The notes beneath the pieces were generated by a model. That model was not told the DNA's origin. It made no database searches and saw nothing but the letters and a program-made list of their open reading frames with translations. The position numbers and the translations under genes were made by a program. A stretch of DNA of 64,000 bases from Panax quinquefolius (lineage: Eukaryota; Streptophyta; Magnoliopsida; Apiales; Araliaceae). Positions 47,073-59,465 of this stretch are shown here, one piece after another (positions within the stretch are counted from its first letter, which is position 1; each line of letters starts with the position of its first letter). The stretch spans positions 37,748,464 to 37,812,463 of the forward strand of contig CM035162.1 in the NCBI GenBank assembly GCA_020205615.1, written 5' to 3'.

Positions 47073-47084
47073 AAGGAGGGAGGT
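47073..47084 (+). other. Polypurine tract of element 2
   Basis: AAGGAGGGAGGT directly before the 3' LTR; primes plus-strand synthesis in this class. Confidence 0.8.
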
Positions 47085-49937
47085 CAGAAGACCCCAAATT
47101 ATTAATAAATGAAATTTATTTTCCTCTATTTATTATTTTGAAATAGTAAGGGTTGATTTGATTAATGTGGATAGTTATGGGTAAAATACTCAAATATTTC
47201 GAATAAGCAAGTGGTTATAAAATATTCATTATTGTTGAGAATATTCGTTTGGTCGTGGAATATTCGTGATCGCTTTGTTTGAGAATATTCGCATTTACGG
47301 TAGCCAGCTTTTGTGGGCCCCATAACGAAAAGCGATTGGATGAAGAAAATGACAAATATAAGTTGTTTATAAATAACGGCGTAGTTGTTATCGTTAATAC
47401 TGTTGGAATACCCAGTGGTTAAAACACACTAATACGCTGTTGTTGAACAAGAAGATACTGGTATTGCACCAATTATTGATTCTTACGTAAGATGGCACTA
47501 CTCAATAATGGTTACGATAATTACTATTCAAGATTTTATTTTATTGATTTAATAATTGATGCATTGATATTTTATATTGTCATTGTTGTTTCAATAATTG
47601 TCATTACACAAGATTTTTCATTATCGAAGCAATAATTCATATTATCCTAATAATATTATTAGATAACATTATTGGCAATGTCTAGAAAGTTCTCGCCTAA
47701 GGAGAGGTTTGGTCACCTAATTGCACGCCAAGAAGGAGAAATTCTTATTGAAAGCCCTCTTCCTGAACCTACCCGGTTGTCATATTATCAGGATTCTGTA
47801 ATATTATTTGTGAATAATTAATTATTGATTCATATGATGAGGAAAATATTGATTTTATGTGGATATAGATGGAGAAATTTTTTAAAATGACAATTGTTGA
47901 AAATTAATATTTTATCTTTTTCTGATAAAATAATTCATTTAAATATATTATTTTAATAATATAATAATAGTGATATTTTTACAATAAATGTGGGATATAT
48001 GAGTATATGTGGAGGAGGAGTATTTTTGTTACCAAAAATATTTAAAGCATGTTTTATGTGTCGGTGGACCCTATTTCTTGACTGAAATTTGATTATAGCC
48101 TGTAAAATCGCCCGTTTGTGGATTTCGGTTAATTTCTGTTTGGAATTTGGAAAAACTTCCTTCTGTAAAGTTGTAGATAATGGAATTTCCTATGGAAAAT
48201 CGCGAGTTTTGAATTTTTCTGATAAAAGAGCTATTTATTATGAATTATTTAAGTTACGAAGCTCCGAAATAATTGATTTTTGTAAGTTTTAATTATTTAT
48301 TTTATGAAAAACGTTTTTTATTACTTTTTCTAGAAGGTTGGCATGTGGGAAATGTTAGGAGCTGATTTCCAAAGAGGCGAGGAAAATTTATTATTAATAA
48401 TATATTATATTAAATTTTCTGCTTTGTGTTTCTAAGCAATTTCCTATAAATAGGTGCTTAGGTTAGATTTGAAAATCACACCGTAAACTCCAAGTTTTCT
48501 CTCTATATTATCGAGCGTATTCTTGTGAGTATTTTGGGTATACTTTGAGTATTGCTATACTCGATCTGCAAGTTCAAGTCATAGCCTATATCCTGTTTCA
48601 ACTAAAGTACTGTCTTTCGAGGTAAGGGATGTTATTTTTTAAAAAAATATATTATTTCTTCAATATCATTATGTCGGGTTACTTATTCATGAGTTACTTT
48701 CATGAGTTACTATTCACGACTTACTATTCATGAGTTACTATTCACGAGTTACTATTCACTTACTAGTTACTATTCATGAGTTACTATTCACGAGTTACTA
48801 TTCACGAGTACTATTCACGAAGCGTGAAGATGTTTTTTTTTTTGTGAAATTTCTATCTTTTAGTGTCTGAGTTACTATTCACGATATCTGACACTATTCA
48901 CTAATAACTACTTGACTATTCAATATTAAAAAATAAAATTTTCTTTTTTGTCCAAAATATCTATTCTCGGATACTAGCTTTGATTGTATCCATGTTTTGA
49001 TCATTCTTGAATTTTACTCCACTCGATTACTTATGAAGTATTTTTGAACTTGGATTGTTTAAAATATGAATCCTTAATAATTGTTCTTTTGTTTCCTTCG
49101 GACTTCATTTCCTTTAAAATATTTTTCATCATCCTCACCCTAAATGATGATATTATCAATATCTTTGGCCAGTAGTGCAGAAAGATGAATGATTTCTTGA
49201 TGAATATCTTTGGCCCGTAGTGCAAAGATGAACAGTGTTGAGATGAACACGACTTAATCGATTAATATCTTTGGCCCAGTAGTGCAAAGATGAACAGTGT
49301 TTAGATGAACACGACTTAATCGATGAATATCTTTGGCACTCAGAGTGCAAAGATGAATATTTGATTCTAGATATATATTGATTGATGTTACAGGGATAAA
49401 ATATCGACGATGAACTTTTAAATTCATATATAGAAGATAGTAGTTTGCATTCTCTACTTAACTCTTCTAATGAATTATTATTTTCATTGCCAAGATTGAT
49501 TTAAAACCGGTCATCGATTGTATTCTATTAGATTTTTCCCTATTGAAGACTAACGATAAATTGTTGTATATTATCTTAGTCATAATATTCTTTATCGGGC
49601 TAGTTGAGCTCACCTTTTTCCTTGTTGTTCCATTTTTCTTCTCGGAGGCGAAAATGTAAATGCGAGTACTAGTCGGGTATGGAATGAAGGTTCTAGAGAG
49701 AGTTGTTTAGTAGTCCTCACCATTTTTGTAAAATAATGTATCAATAATTGTGATGGGGATTTATTTGCGTGTGGATATTGTCTAGAAGACAATAATTGTA
49801 TTTAAACTCACAAAAGATATATGTTGTCGATTGTATTTTGCGACAAATGTATTAATAAAGTTGTAGTTATTTTTGTACCATGTATTTGGCAACTTCGTAA
49901 TGGGTTGGATGGAATGGACCTATTTTGGGGCGCCACA
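47085..49937 (+). repeat. Element 2, 3' LTR
   Basis: 2853 bp, CAGAAGACCCC (mutated from TGTAAG) to GGGGCGCCACA. TATA at 48445. The GTTACTATTCACGA minisatellite is longest here (48676-48905), and the AATATCTTTGGCC repeats occupy 49155-49360. Confidence 0.9.
48445..48452 (+). promoter_or_regulatory. TATA box, element 2 3' LTR
   Basis: CTATAAATAGG within TTTCCTATAAATA, conserved among the five LTRs. Confidence 0.6.
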
Positions 49938-49943
49938 GAAGCG

Positions 49944-51209
49944 CGATAATGAGCCAAATTTCAACCGAAGGATAACGAGCAACAACACGATAATAATCTT
50001 ACAGACAACGGTCCATCTAACAATGATAACCATCGTGGAAGAAATTATCATGCCGTAAATGGTAACCACTTCTTGTGGTAATCATGGCCAAGATAATAGA
50101 AGAAATGATTCAAGTGGAAATTTCAAGAAGAGAAGATTTAACGATGATGGGAAGACGTCAAAGAACAAAGACCGCACCAAAGAACAAATTCTAGGGGAGG
50201 AGAACGACCATCGCTTAGATGCTACTGACAATGCGAGAGAGAGGGACATATAAGTCCAAACTGCTCATGCTGACTTTCAAGATATATTTTAGTTGTGGAA
50301 AAGACGGTCACATATCTCAATTTTATCCTCAGAATAAATCAAGTCCAATTAGATAAAGTGGCACCAAAGGTGGATACGGACAAAACAAAGTCGGTGGTTT
50401 CAGGAAGAGTGTTTTTCGTGACTTCTCGAAGAGCGAGTAACCCGAACGAAGTTAGCACACGGTTAGTTAATTATAAATTCTTGAAGTCTATACCTTATTA
50501 GATACCTGGCTTCTACCCATTATTCTATCTCTCTTGCTTGCTCTCAATGTTTAAATTTAACTCTAGAGAAGTTAAACTTTGACTTATCGATTGAAACTTC
50601 ATTAGTAAAACCTTCATTTCATGTCTATCCAAGTCTTGGATGAGAGTCACGCTTTTAAATGATATTTCTATTGTTAATAAATCTCCGACGTATTCTCAAG
50701 GACTTCTTAGCCTACCCTAGAGCATGAAATCGAATTTTGTATTGACCTCGATGCAAAACTCATTTCTAAAACCTTTAAATATTTCTTCAACCAAAACGAA
50801 CGTATAATGCATCAAAGACGTTGGCTCGAGTCATTGAAGATTACGATCGTAGCATTCAATACCATCGTGGGAAAAACGAAAGTGGTAATACGACGTTGAG
50901 TAGAAGATCGTATCGTTTACAAGTGCGATGTTGTTAACACAAAATCTATTTTATATGACTTACAAATGATGAAGATAGAGTTAAAGACTCTAGGGACCCA
51001 CGTGAAGATAACGAATATACGAAAGAATCGACTTTAATCGATAAAGTTAAAATCGCTCAAGCTACACACCGGAGTCGATGAATATAAAGAAAAGGTGCAA
51101 GAATGCGTTATTCTGTAAGTAAGAGTCGATGAAGAAAGAAAGCCAAGCCTTCGATTTATTTGAAATCCTCGATCCGTGTGGCCTATAGACTCGCCTTTAA
51201 CGCTTAAGT
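49944..51209 (+). pseudogene. Element 1 gag end, protease and RNase H scraps
   Basis: Continues gag after element 2 (DNEPNFNRR, then NGRG/N-rich sequence to about 50250). A degraded knuckle SCGKDGHISQFYPQ-like (50290-50330) and protease-like YLASTHYSISLA-like region (50490-50580) follow. Then comes the RT approach (CIDLDAK-like) and a direct jump to RQRRWLESLKITI-like RNase H end (50810-50900). RT and integrase are missing. Several frameshifts. Confidence 0.72.
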
Positions 51210-51518
51210 ATGCCGCGTGTTCATAACGCTTTTCACGTGTCGATGTTACGTAAATATGTGGACGACCCAAACCACATTATTGTGTTAGAACCAGACGAGA
51301 TAGCCGAAGATTTAACGTACGAGGAGGTACCTGTTAAGATCTTGGATAGGAAAGAACATGTCCTATGCACGAAGGTTATACCACAAGTTAAGGTTTTGTG
51401 GAGAAACCATGCTATTGAAGAAATAACCTGGGAGTTGGAATCAAAAATGAAAGTGAGGTATCCTCACCTTTTCGATACACCAGGTACGTACGTCAATTTC
51501 GAGGACAAAATTTCATAA
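51210..51518 (+). pseudogene. Element 1 C-terminal integrase/chromodomain frame (open)
   Basis: An uninterrupted 102-codon frame: VHNAFHVSMLRKYVDDPNHI, LTYEEVPVKILDRKEHVLC, then VKVLWRNHAIEEITWELESK ending MKVRYPHLFDTPGTY. This is the C-terminal tail of Tekay/Del-type gypsy integrase with its chromodomain-like fold, thought to guide insertion. Unlike the rest of the element it carries no stop. It is only a protein fragment, but its openness next to wrecked neighbours is notable. Confidence 0.85.
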
Positions 51519-51529
51519 GGAGGGGAGGT
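51517..51529 (+). other. Polypurine tract of element 1
   Basis: AAGGAGGGGAGGT immediately before the 3' LTR start TGTAAGACCCC. Confidence 0.88.
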
Positions 51530-54146
51530 TGTAAGACCCCAACTTTTTAATGAATAAAATCAAATTTCCTCTATTTATTATTGTGAATAATAAGGTATTA
51601 ATTTGATATAATACTTTGGTTATGGGTGAAATGTGCAAATTTTGCAAAATAAGCAAGTGGTAATAAAATATTCATCAGGTTTGGGAATATTCGTTTGGTT
51701 GTGGAATATTCTTTCCGTCGGGGAATATTCGTATCGACGCACAGAAGCATCTATTTATGGGCCCCATAACGGATAACCGCTTAGACGGATGAAGAAAACG
51801 ACAAAGTTTGGGTTGTTATAAATAACGGCATAGTTGTTACTGCTAACATTGTTGGAATACCCGAAGGGTTAAAATACGATGAATACGCGTGGTCAGCACA
51901 AGAAAGACACCACGGTATTGCGCAATTTGTTGAATTATTTATCCTTACGTAAAAGGCACTACTCAATAATTGTCACAGATGTTACTCTTCAATATTTTAT
52001 TTTATTGATTCAATAATTGTTTGCGTTGATATTTTATATTATTGTTGTTCAATAATTGTCACGCACAAGATTCTCATTATCGCATCAATAATTCATATTA
52101 TTTGAATAATATTATTAGATAACATTATTGGCAATGTCTAGAAAATTCACAAGGAGAGGTTTGGTCACCTAATTACGCTACCAAGAAGAGAGAAATCCTT
52201 TATCTGAAAGCCCCTCTTTCCGGGAACGACTGGGTTGTCATAAATGTGATTCTGTAATATTATTTGTGAATAATTAATTATTGATTCATATGATAAGGAA
52301 ATATTTATTTTATGTGGATATAAATGATGGGTTTATTTATGTGGTTATAAATGAAGGAGTTAATGTTGAGGTGTTTTATCAAGATTTTGTCCGATTGAGG
52401 TATTAAAAATCAAACCAGTGTTTTTTGAGATATATTGCGAGAGTTATAATTTTTAATCCGACCGTTGGATCATTGTAAGTTTTGGATATGTTATACATAT
52501 ATAAGTTGAGTATATGTCCACAAATTTTGAACCGTTAAAAGGAACGATGATTTTTATGAATTTTAAGAGGTGGTGATTCGATTCAAATCGGGTTATAAAT
52601 AATTTTGGTGGAAAATTCTAGAATTGACTGGGCCCCACTTGTTGTTGGTGAAGAAATGTGCTGAATTTTATTTCAAATGTGGTGGGTGGCAATAGTAGCA
52701 GGTAAAGCCATCAGTGTTAGTCAAGTCCGCTTTGCGTCTTAACATTTTCCTATAAATAGAGAGGGCTAAGTTAGAATTGAAAATCACACCGTAAACATAA
52801 GCTTTCTCTCTTTCTCTCTATATTATCGAGTATTCTTGTGAGTATTTTGATACTTTGAGTGTTGCTATACGGTGCAAGTTCCTTCAGCACTATATCCAGT
52901 ATTCCAGTCAAAAGTATTGTCTTTGCAAGGTAAGGGATGTTATTTTCTTCGTAAGTGATATTATTTCTTCAATATCATTATGCCGAAATATTGGTTGGAA
53001 CTTTTTATCAAATTTAGAACTTTTCATGTCCTATTCACTGGTTACTATTCACTGAGTTACTATTCATGAGTTACTATTCACGAGTACTATTCACGAAGCA
53101 TGATGATTTTTCTTGTGGAATTTCTATCTTTTGGTGTCGGAGTTACTATTCACGTATACGACACTATTCACGTATACGACACTATTCACGAATACGACAC
53201 TATTCACCGAAAAATAAAATTTTCTTCTTTTTATCCAAGGTGTCTATTATGGTTACTATCTTTGATTGTATCCATGTTTTGATCTTTATTCTTGAATTTT
53301 GCTTCAAAATTGGTTATTATGAAGTATTATTGATCTTGGATAAACTGTAATACGAATCTCTAATATTTGTTATTTTGTTTCACTGGATTCGTTCCTTTAA
53401 AATATTTTTCATCATCCTCAGTCCTAAATGATGATATTACTGAATATCTTTGGCCTGTAGTGCAAAGATGAATGATTAACTGATGAATATCTTTGGCCTG
53501 TAGTGCAAAGATGAATGATTACCTAATGAATATCTTTGGCCCGTAGTGCAAAGATGAACAGGTGTTGAGATGAACATGACCAACTGGTGATACAAATGAA
53601 TATCTTTGGCCCGCAGTGCAAAGATGAATATTTGATTAAAGATGTGTATTGATTGATGTTACAAGGATAAAATATTGATGATGAACTTTTAAATTCATAG
53701 AAGATAGTAGAATTCTTTCTCTACTTGACTCTTCTAATGGATTGTTGTTTTCCGCTGCAGTTGTTGATCTAAAACTTGTTGTCTATTATATTTTATCAGA
53801 TTATTCCCTGTTGAAGACTAATGATAATTTGTTGTATATTATCTTAGTCATAATATTCTTTTACCTCGGGCTAGTTGAGCTCACCCTTTTGTTCTATTTT
53901 TCTTCTCGTGAGGTGAGAACATAGCGAGAACTAGTTGGGGTACGGAGTGATGGTTCTAGAAAGTTGTTTTAGCAGTCCTCACTATTTTTAAAATAGTGTA
54001 TCAATAATTGTAATGAGGACTCCTTTTGAGTTTTTATACTCTCTATTTGTATTTAAACTCACAGTTTAATGAAGTTGTATTTGTTTCTGTACCATGTATT
54101 TGGCGACTCAGAATAGGTGATGTATACCTATTTTGGGGGCGTCACA
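51530..54146 (+). repeat. Element 1, 3' LTR
   Basis: 2617 bp, TGTAAGACCCC to GGGGGCGTCACA, followed by target duplication ACTGT. TATA at 52751. Minisatellite at 53028-53215 and ~50-bp AATATCTTTGGCC repeats at 53440-53635. Closely matches the 5' LTR with scattered differences and small indels. Confidence 0.92.
52751..52758 (+). promoter_or_regulatory. TATA box, element 1 3' LTR
   Basis: TTTCCTATAAATAGAG, as in the 5' LTR at 31166. Confidence 0.6.
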
Positions 54147-54151
54147 ACTGT

Positions 54152-56735
54152 GAAATATCGATTCCCCATTCCTCGGCTCGACGATATGTTGGATCTATTG
54201 GGAGGATCAGTCATTTTTACTAAACTTGATTTGCGTAGTGGGTACCACCAGATTCATCTTAGGTCTGGATACGAATGGAAGACGGCTTTTAAAACAAAGG
54301 AGGGACTCTATGAATGGCTTGTGATGCCATTTGGCTTCACTAATGCACCTAGTACGTTCATGCGAGTAATGACCCAAGCATTTAAGCCATTCTTGGGAAA
54401 GTTTGTGGTAGTGTATTTCGATGACATCCTCATCTTTAGTCATTCGGTATTAGACCATTTTGGTCATCTTCATCAAGTATTAGATACCTTGCAAAAGGAG
54501 CAACTTTTTCTCAATCGCAACAAGTGCTCTTTTCTTAAACCATAGGCTAATTTTTTGGGATTCATAGTGTCACATAAAGGAGTGGAAGCTGATCCTTCAA
54601 AAGTTCAAGCCATCCTTGACTGGCCAACCCCTTGTTCTTTCTTTAATGTTTGAAGCTTCCATGGGCTGGCAACTTTTTATAGACGTTTCATACAAGGATT
54701 CAGCACTATAATGTCTCCAATTCATCGAATGCTTGAAGGCGAAGGTGTTTCAATCGGATAAATACCAGCGAGATAATGCATTTTCTGAAATTAAAAAGAA
54801 GATGTCCACCACCCCTGTGCTCAAATTACCTGATTTCTCTAAAGTTTTTGAGGTCACCTGTGACGCCTCTCACGTCGGCATCGGTGGTGTTTTGAGTCAA
54901 GAAGGGCATCCCATCGCTTTTTTAGCGAAAAGCTTAATGAATCACGACAAAAATACTCCGCCTATTATATGGAGTTTTATGCGTTGGTCCAAACGTTAAA
55001 ACATTGGCGAACCTATCTCCTCCATCGTGAGTTTATTCTTTTCACAGACCATGACTCCTTGAAACACCTCCATTCTTAAAATAGGTTGAATCCAAAACAT
55101 GCTCGCTGGTTTGATTACCTCCAACAATTTGAGTTCATAATTAAACATAAAGCTGGGAAGGAAAACAAGGCTGCCGACGCTCTTAGTAGACGATCACACC
55201 TGCTGCCCATTTTTTGTGTAAATACTACGGGATTTGAAGCAATGAAGGATCAATACGCTACAGATCCAGATTTCATGGTTGCTTGGGCAGACCTCCAGCA
55301 CGATCCGTCTACTGTAGTGTCTGGTTACTCTATCAAGGATGGGTTCCTCACCAAACACTCTCGAGTTTGTGTGCCCGACGAGTCCTTGAGAGAGTTCATA
55401 ATCCGTGAACTCCATGGTGGTGGTCTAGCAGGACATTTTGGCTATGACAAAACTTTTGCAGTAGTTGCCGATCGTTTTTTCTGGCCCAGGATGCGTTATG
55501 ATGTTCACACTATTATCAACCGTTGTCGAGTGTGCCAAGTTAATAAAGGGGTTAAGCAAAATTCAGGACTGTATACTCCCATGCCGATATACCCCACCGA
55601 CCATGGGTTGATCTTAGCATGGACTTTGTGTTGGGCTTGCCCAAGACTCTTCGCGGTAATGACTCAGTGATGGTCGTTATCGACCGTTTTTCAAAGATGG
55701 CCCATTTTGTGCCCTGCCGGAAGACTTATGATGCTTCGCAAATTGCAACCTTGTTCCTAAGGGAAATAATACGCTTGCATGGAATCCCATCTACAATTGT
55801 CTCTGTTCGTGATGTGAAACTTGTGAGTTATTTCTGGAAAACTCTGTGGTCGAAGATGGGTACAACGTTAGCCTTTTCCAGTGCGTTCCACCCACGCATG
55901 CGGATGGCTTGATGAAATTACAAAAGCAGAGTTTAAGCGATTTGTCATGATGCCGTCGTGAAGATCATACGACCACCGATTTGATTTTGCCTCAGCGAAA
56001 TTTTCCTTTAACAATTCAAGAACCGAACAACCGGGTGCACACCGCTTCAAATTGTTTATGGGTGCAGTCCAAAGACTCCTTTGGATATCGCCTCTTCCTA
56101 CGCCATCGCAGTTAATGAGGCCGCAATTGATTTTTCCAAATATATGTCCACTATACATGATGATGTTCGGCAGAAGATTGCGATCCAAATAGAGGAATAC
56201 TCCAACCAAGCCAATAAAAAAAAGCGGGACAAACAATATGCAGTTGGTGATATGGTTTTGATAAGACTTCGTTCCGAACGATTTCCTCCAGGCAGCTATA
56301 ACAAACTTCATACTCGACGAGCAGGGCCTTTTCCAATCCTTAAGAAATTAGGCACCAATGCATATGTTATAGACTTACCCACAAGCTTTCGTATTAGCCC
56401 AGTTTTTAATGTTGAAGATTTGACGAAGTACCGAGGCGAGGCAATAACAGATGAACCACCAGAGGAGCCAGTGGTTCGAATTCCTACCGTGCTAGCAAAA
56501 CGGGATGAGATTGATGCTATCCGAGATCATCAATTTGTTTCCACGCGTCGCGGAGGATATCACAAGTTTCTGGTTAGCTGGAAGAACAGGCATTATCAGA
56601 TTCTGTGTGGCTTCCTGCCGATGAAGTTTTGCGTTTGAACCCAGAACTTATGGAAGACTATCTGCAACGAAACTTTCCGGAGGCAAGTTCTTCTGGGAGG
56701 GTTGCAATTGATGCAAACAGAGCACGTGAGGACTG
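54152..56735 (+). pseudogene. Reina pol: RT, RNase H, integrase, chromodomain
   Basis: Second half of the gene cut at 29944. RT (54152-54545): [39 protein letters not shown], and the active-site box [11 protein letters not shown] intact; stop after CSFLKP. RNase H (about 54730-55190): VFEVTCDASHVGIGGVLSQE, ADALSRR. Integrase (55390-56080): zinc region HGGGLAGHFG...CRVCQVNKG, core [25 protein letters not shown]. The family motif VSDRD reads VSVRD, losing a catalytic Asp. The HPQTDGQTE glutamate region is frameshifted. C-terminal part 56081-56638 (VGDMVLIRLRSERFPPGSY, then SPVFNVEDLTKY) leads to a chromodomain-like YHKFLVSWKNRHYQ, frameshifted after that. Multiple stops; dead. Confidence 0.9.
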
Positions 56736-56761
56736 ATGAAAACAGAGCACGTGAGGGGACT

Positions 56762-57091
56762 TGACCAAGTCTATTGCGTGACCATCTCAACTTCCAAAAC
56801 GTCACAGTCAGTAATTTAAGGAGCCTTAGTTAGTTGGAGCTGTTAGAATAGCTCTGCTTTCTTTTCTTATTTGTTACTTTTAGTTGTTATTTGTTGCGTT
56901 AATTTTGCTATTTTGTTACTGTTGGATGGCTATATTAAGCCAGACATTTCAATAAAGAAGGCAGTGAGATTTGAAAATTTAAACACTTGATTTGGAGAGA
57001 TTCCATTTCTCCTGGAAGAGAGTTCCAGTACTTTTCAATTCCAACGAGAGGTTGTGATATGAGAGTTTCTAATTAGCCTGAGGTTACACCA
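56762..57091 (+). repeat. Reina 3' LTR
   Basis: About 330 bp, starting TGACCAAGTC after the purine-rich GTGAGGGGACT and ending TTACACCA, where F-box sequence resumes. It contains an AATAAA at about 56950. Boundaries are inferred from TG/CA ends and the F-box homology edge, since the 5' LTR is missing. Confidence 0.65.
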
Positions 57092-57395
57092 CATGGTTAT
57101 TTATGGCGATTCTTTCAAATTAGCCTTTTGTAATTTGGGAGCCAATGTTGTTGAATGGATAGGAATAAATACTAGACCGGCACAATTCTTCCTTCTCTAT
57201 TGAGAGCGGCACCATTAATGGAGTCAAGCCGAATTGTATATATTTTACGGATGATGATATAGAGAGTTATAGGAATATAGATGAAGGAGGAGGCAAAGAT
57301 ATGGGGATTTATAACTTGCAAGATCGAAGCTTTATGCCTCATTTCAATGGGAAATCCTGTAGTCCCATCACACCACCTATGTGGATTGCATTATG
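57092..57395 (+). pseudogene. F-box/DUF295 fragment, copy 3
   Basis: 57092-57180 matches copy 1 at 12692-12778 (VIYGDSSKLAFCNLGANVVE in that gene). It then jumps to the equivalent of 13121 onward (SFSIES...NGVKPNCIYF) and ends with the same CMWIAL-type C-terminus and stop, plus an 18-bp insertion. About 340 bp are deleted inside and everything 5' is missing. It is closer to copy 1 than to copy 2 and overlaps copy 2 in content, so it is a separate, third copy. The 3' flank to about 57545 also matches that of copy 1. Confidence 0.87.
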
Positions 57396-58211
57396 ATTAT
57401 ATGTAGTTTGAGACTAATAGTTTCTAGCTAGAGGATATATTAAGTAGTTTCTCTTGTTTCTGATTTAATCATGGGATATTAATCTATATGCTATGTAATT
57501 TTATTTTTAATATATGTGGATTTATTCTTTATGAACAAGGATTGTATATTTGTTTTTTTGGTAAGAGAGGGTTTTGAAATTGTGTTAGTGTTGGTTTTGG
57601 CCTCCTAAAATTTGCAAGCCAAGTGTTTGTTAAAATGACATAAAGAATCAAAAACTTATGCGAACTACGTACTCTGTCAAGGTTAATGGTGGCTTAATGG
57701 TTATTTTACGTGCATTATCATCTTTTATCTCCTTATCTGTTTGTGTTGTTTATGGATGTTCTCCTTTGATTCTTGCTCTCTGATGATTATCAAAAATTGT
57801 TTACAACATTTCTCTCAGCTCTCTGGTTTTATAAATTGAAGCCTAATTTGGATAACAGTCAACGCTTTCATGCTAATATTTCTTCTTATGTTAGAGATGA
57901 TATTCTGGATTGCTTGAGATTTCAAGAAGGATACCTTGCTTAATTAAATAAAATTTTTATTATGTGATATTTGATTTTTAAGTGAAATTGTCATGTGCAA
58001 TGTGATGATTTGTATAATAATAAATATATTGTAATTTATTATTATATGTAAATAAATTGGTGATTACAATTTGTAGAATAAGAAAAGATATTATTATATG
58101 TTTATTGAAAACAATTTGTAGAAAGGAGAAAGGAAATGCTCAAATATATAATGTATATATTTGTTTTGATCGAAAAGTAAATTGTGGAAAAACGATTCAT
58201 TCAAAGAAAAA
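57396..58211. other. F-box 3' flank and AT-rich spacer
   Basis: To 57545 it matches the flank of the intact gene. Beyond that I see no gene. TTTGGATAACAGTCAA at 57847-57862 is identical to 28551-28566 at the F-box copy 2/retrotransposon junction. Confidence 0.5.
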
Positions 58212-58545
58212 GGAGGAGATTGTTAAATTTGATGGTGCAAAATTTTTGCATTCATTAAATAATTAAATTAAAATGATTTAATATATTAAATTATTTTAAT
58301 ATGATGGATTGTTAGTATTAAAGGTAATTGTTTGGGAAGAAATAAGTATTATATGGAAATAAATTGTTGGAGACAATTTATTTAAAAGAAATAAATAAAA
58401 CCAAAAAAGCCTTAAGTCTAAGTGCAGTTAAGTAGCTGGGATGATAAGGGAGTTTATTATAAGGAGCATGAGGTGGGATTATTAGAAGGAAAAAAAAGAG
58501 TAAATCTATAGACACATTCAATTTACACCTTCCTTACTGAAACGC
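58206..58545 (+). mobile_element. Possible copia LTR remnant
   Basis: AAAAAGGAGGAGAT followed by TGTTAAATTTGATGGTGCAA looks like a copia polypurine tract and LTR start. No partner LTR or coding remains were found nearby, so this is tentative. Confidence 0.3.
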
Positions 58546-58547
58546 AG

Positions 58548-58975
58548 GTGTTTGGGTCGTTTTGGGTGGGTTTTTTTTTATTCTTTGCCCCCTTCTCCTA
58601 CCTCCTCACCCTCCTCCCACCCCTCTTCACCAACTGCAAATTTTCCGACGCCAAATCCCTCCTTCATCACATCTCCGCTTCTCCACTGACCACACCACCC
58701 TCTCCTCCATCCTTCGCGCTCCGTTCCTCCGCCCACCCCAAAGCCCTCCTCAACACAACTGTTGGCGCCTAAGTCCAATCTAGCTGCCCCGACCTCGCTG
58801 TCGTGATTTTCAAGAAAATGAAGTGTCGCCCCAATTTAGTCGCCTGCAATACTCTCCTTTCTTCATTGGTAACATACCCATCTCCCAATTCCATTGTATC
58901 TTGTAAAAAAATTGTTAATGATGCAATTAGGCTCGGTGGCTTTCACAATCATCAATCTTACACCACAAATTCAAT
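58548..58975 (+). pseudogene. PPR protein 5' fragment
   Basis: The start of a P-class PPR gene: LFTNCKFSDAKSLLHHIS, later ALLNTTVGA then, after a stop and a frame change, CPDLAVVIFKKMKCRPNLVA and CNTLLSSL, and finally NDAIRLGGFHNH. PPR repeats are recognisable but interrupted by a stop at 58770 and by small shifts. It breaks off near 58975. Distinct from the PLS-type fragment at 21006. It may be a decayed gene or a transposon-carried piece. Confidence 0.6.
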
Positions 58976-59465
58976 GTGAGAATTAAATATCCAAATCACA
59001 AATTTCAAAATACACTGTAAAATTTATGAAGAAAATTCCAAAGAAAGCATATTTGAAACTTTAATAAAGAAAATATTATCATCTTCAAGCCCAGTTCACC
59101 ATTTCTGAAACAAACTCACCGAAAATAAAAAAATATGAAAAAGTATAAAAAAATTAGTCCCAGCCACCTCACCCAAGTCTTCAAACCCATAACCTTTACC
59201 ATCTCCGATCCACTTTAGAAGTTAGAACCATTAGGTCGAGACTCAAGCACAACCATGAAAGAGAAAAAAGAACAAAAAAAAGTAGAAAATGAAGGCCCAA
59301 ATCATTTATGTCATCATCGATGTCGACCAAGATAGCAAGAAACACGAAAGAGAAAAAAAAAGTAGAAGATGAAGGCACTAAGATTCAAGCAAATCATAAA
59401 TAATTCTTCTTCTATTTTTGCCCACTGCTACTCCATTGTTAAAGAGAGATACGAATTAGGTGAAA
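58976..59465. other. AT-rich spacer
   Basis: No gene recognised. AGAAAAAAA and AGTAGAAGATGAAGGC segments occur twice (about 59280 and 59360), a small duplication. Bases 59461-59465 (TGAAA) should be the target duplication of the element that follows. Confidence 0.4.

Noticed and set aside
51781..51966. Short antisense frames in LTRs (also at 30087, 33609, 49031 and 49156)
   Set aside because: Recur at equivalent LTR positions in altered form and follow the repeats; not genes.
58548..58783. Proline-rich overlapping frame at 58562-58783
   Set aside because: Alternate frame of the PPR-like fragment starting at 58548.
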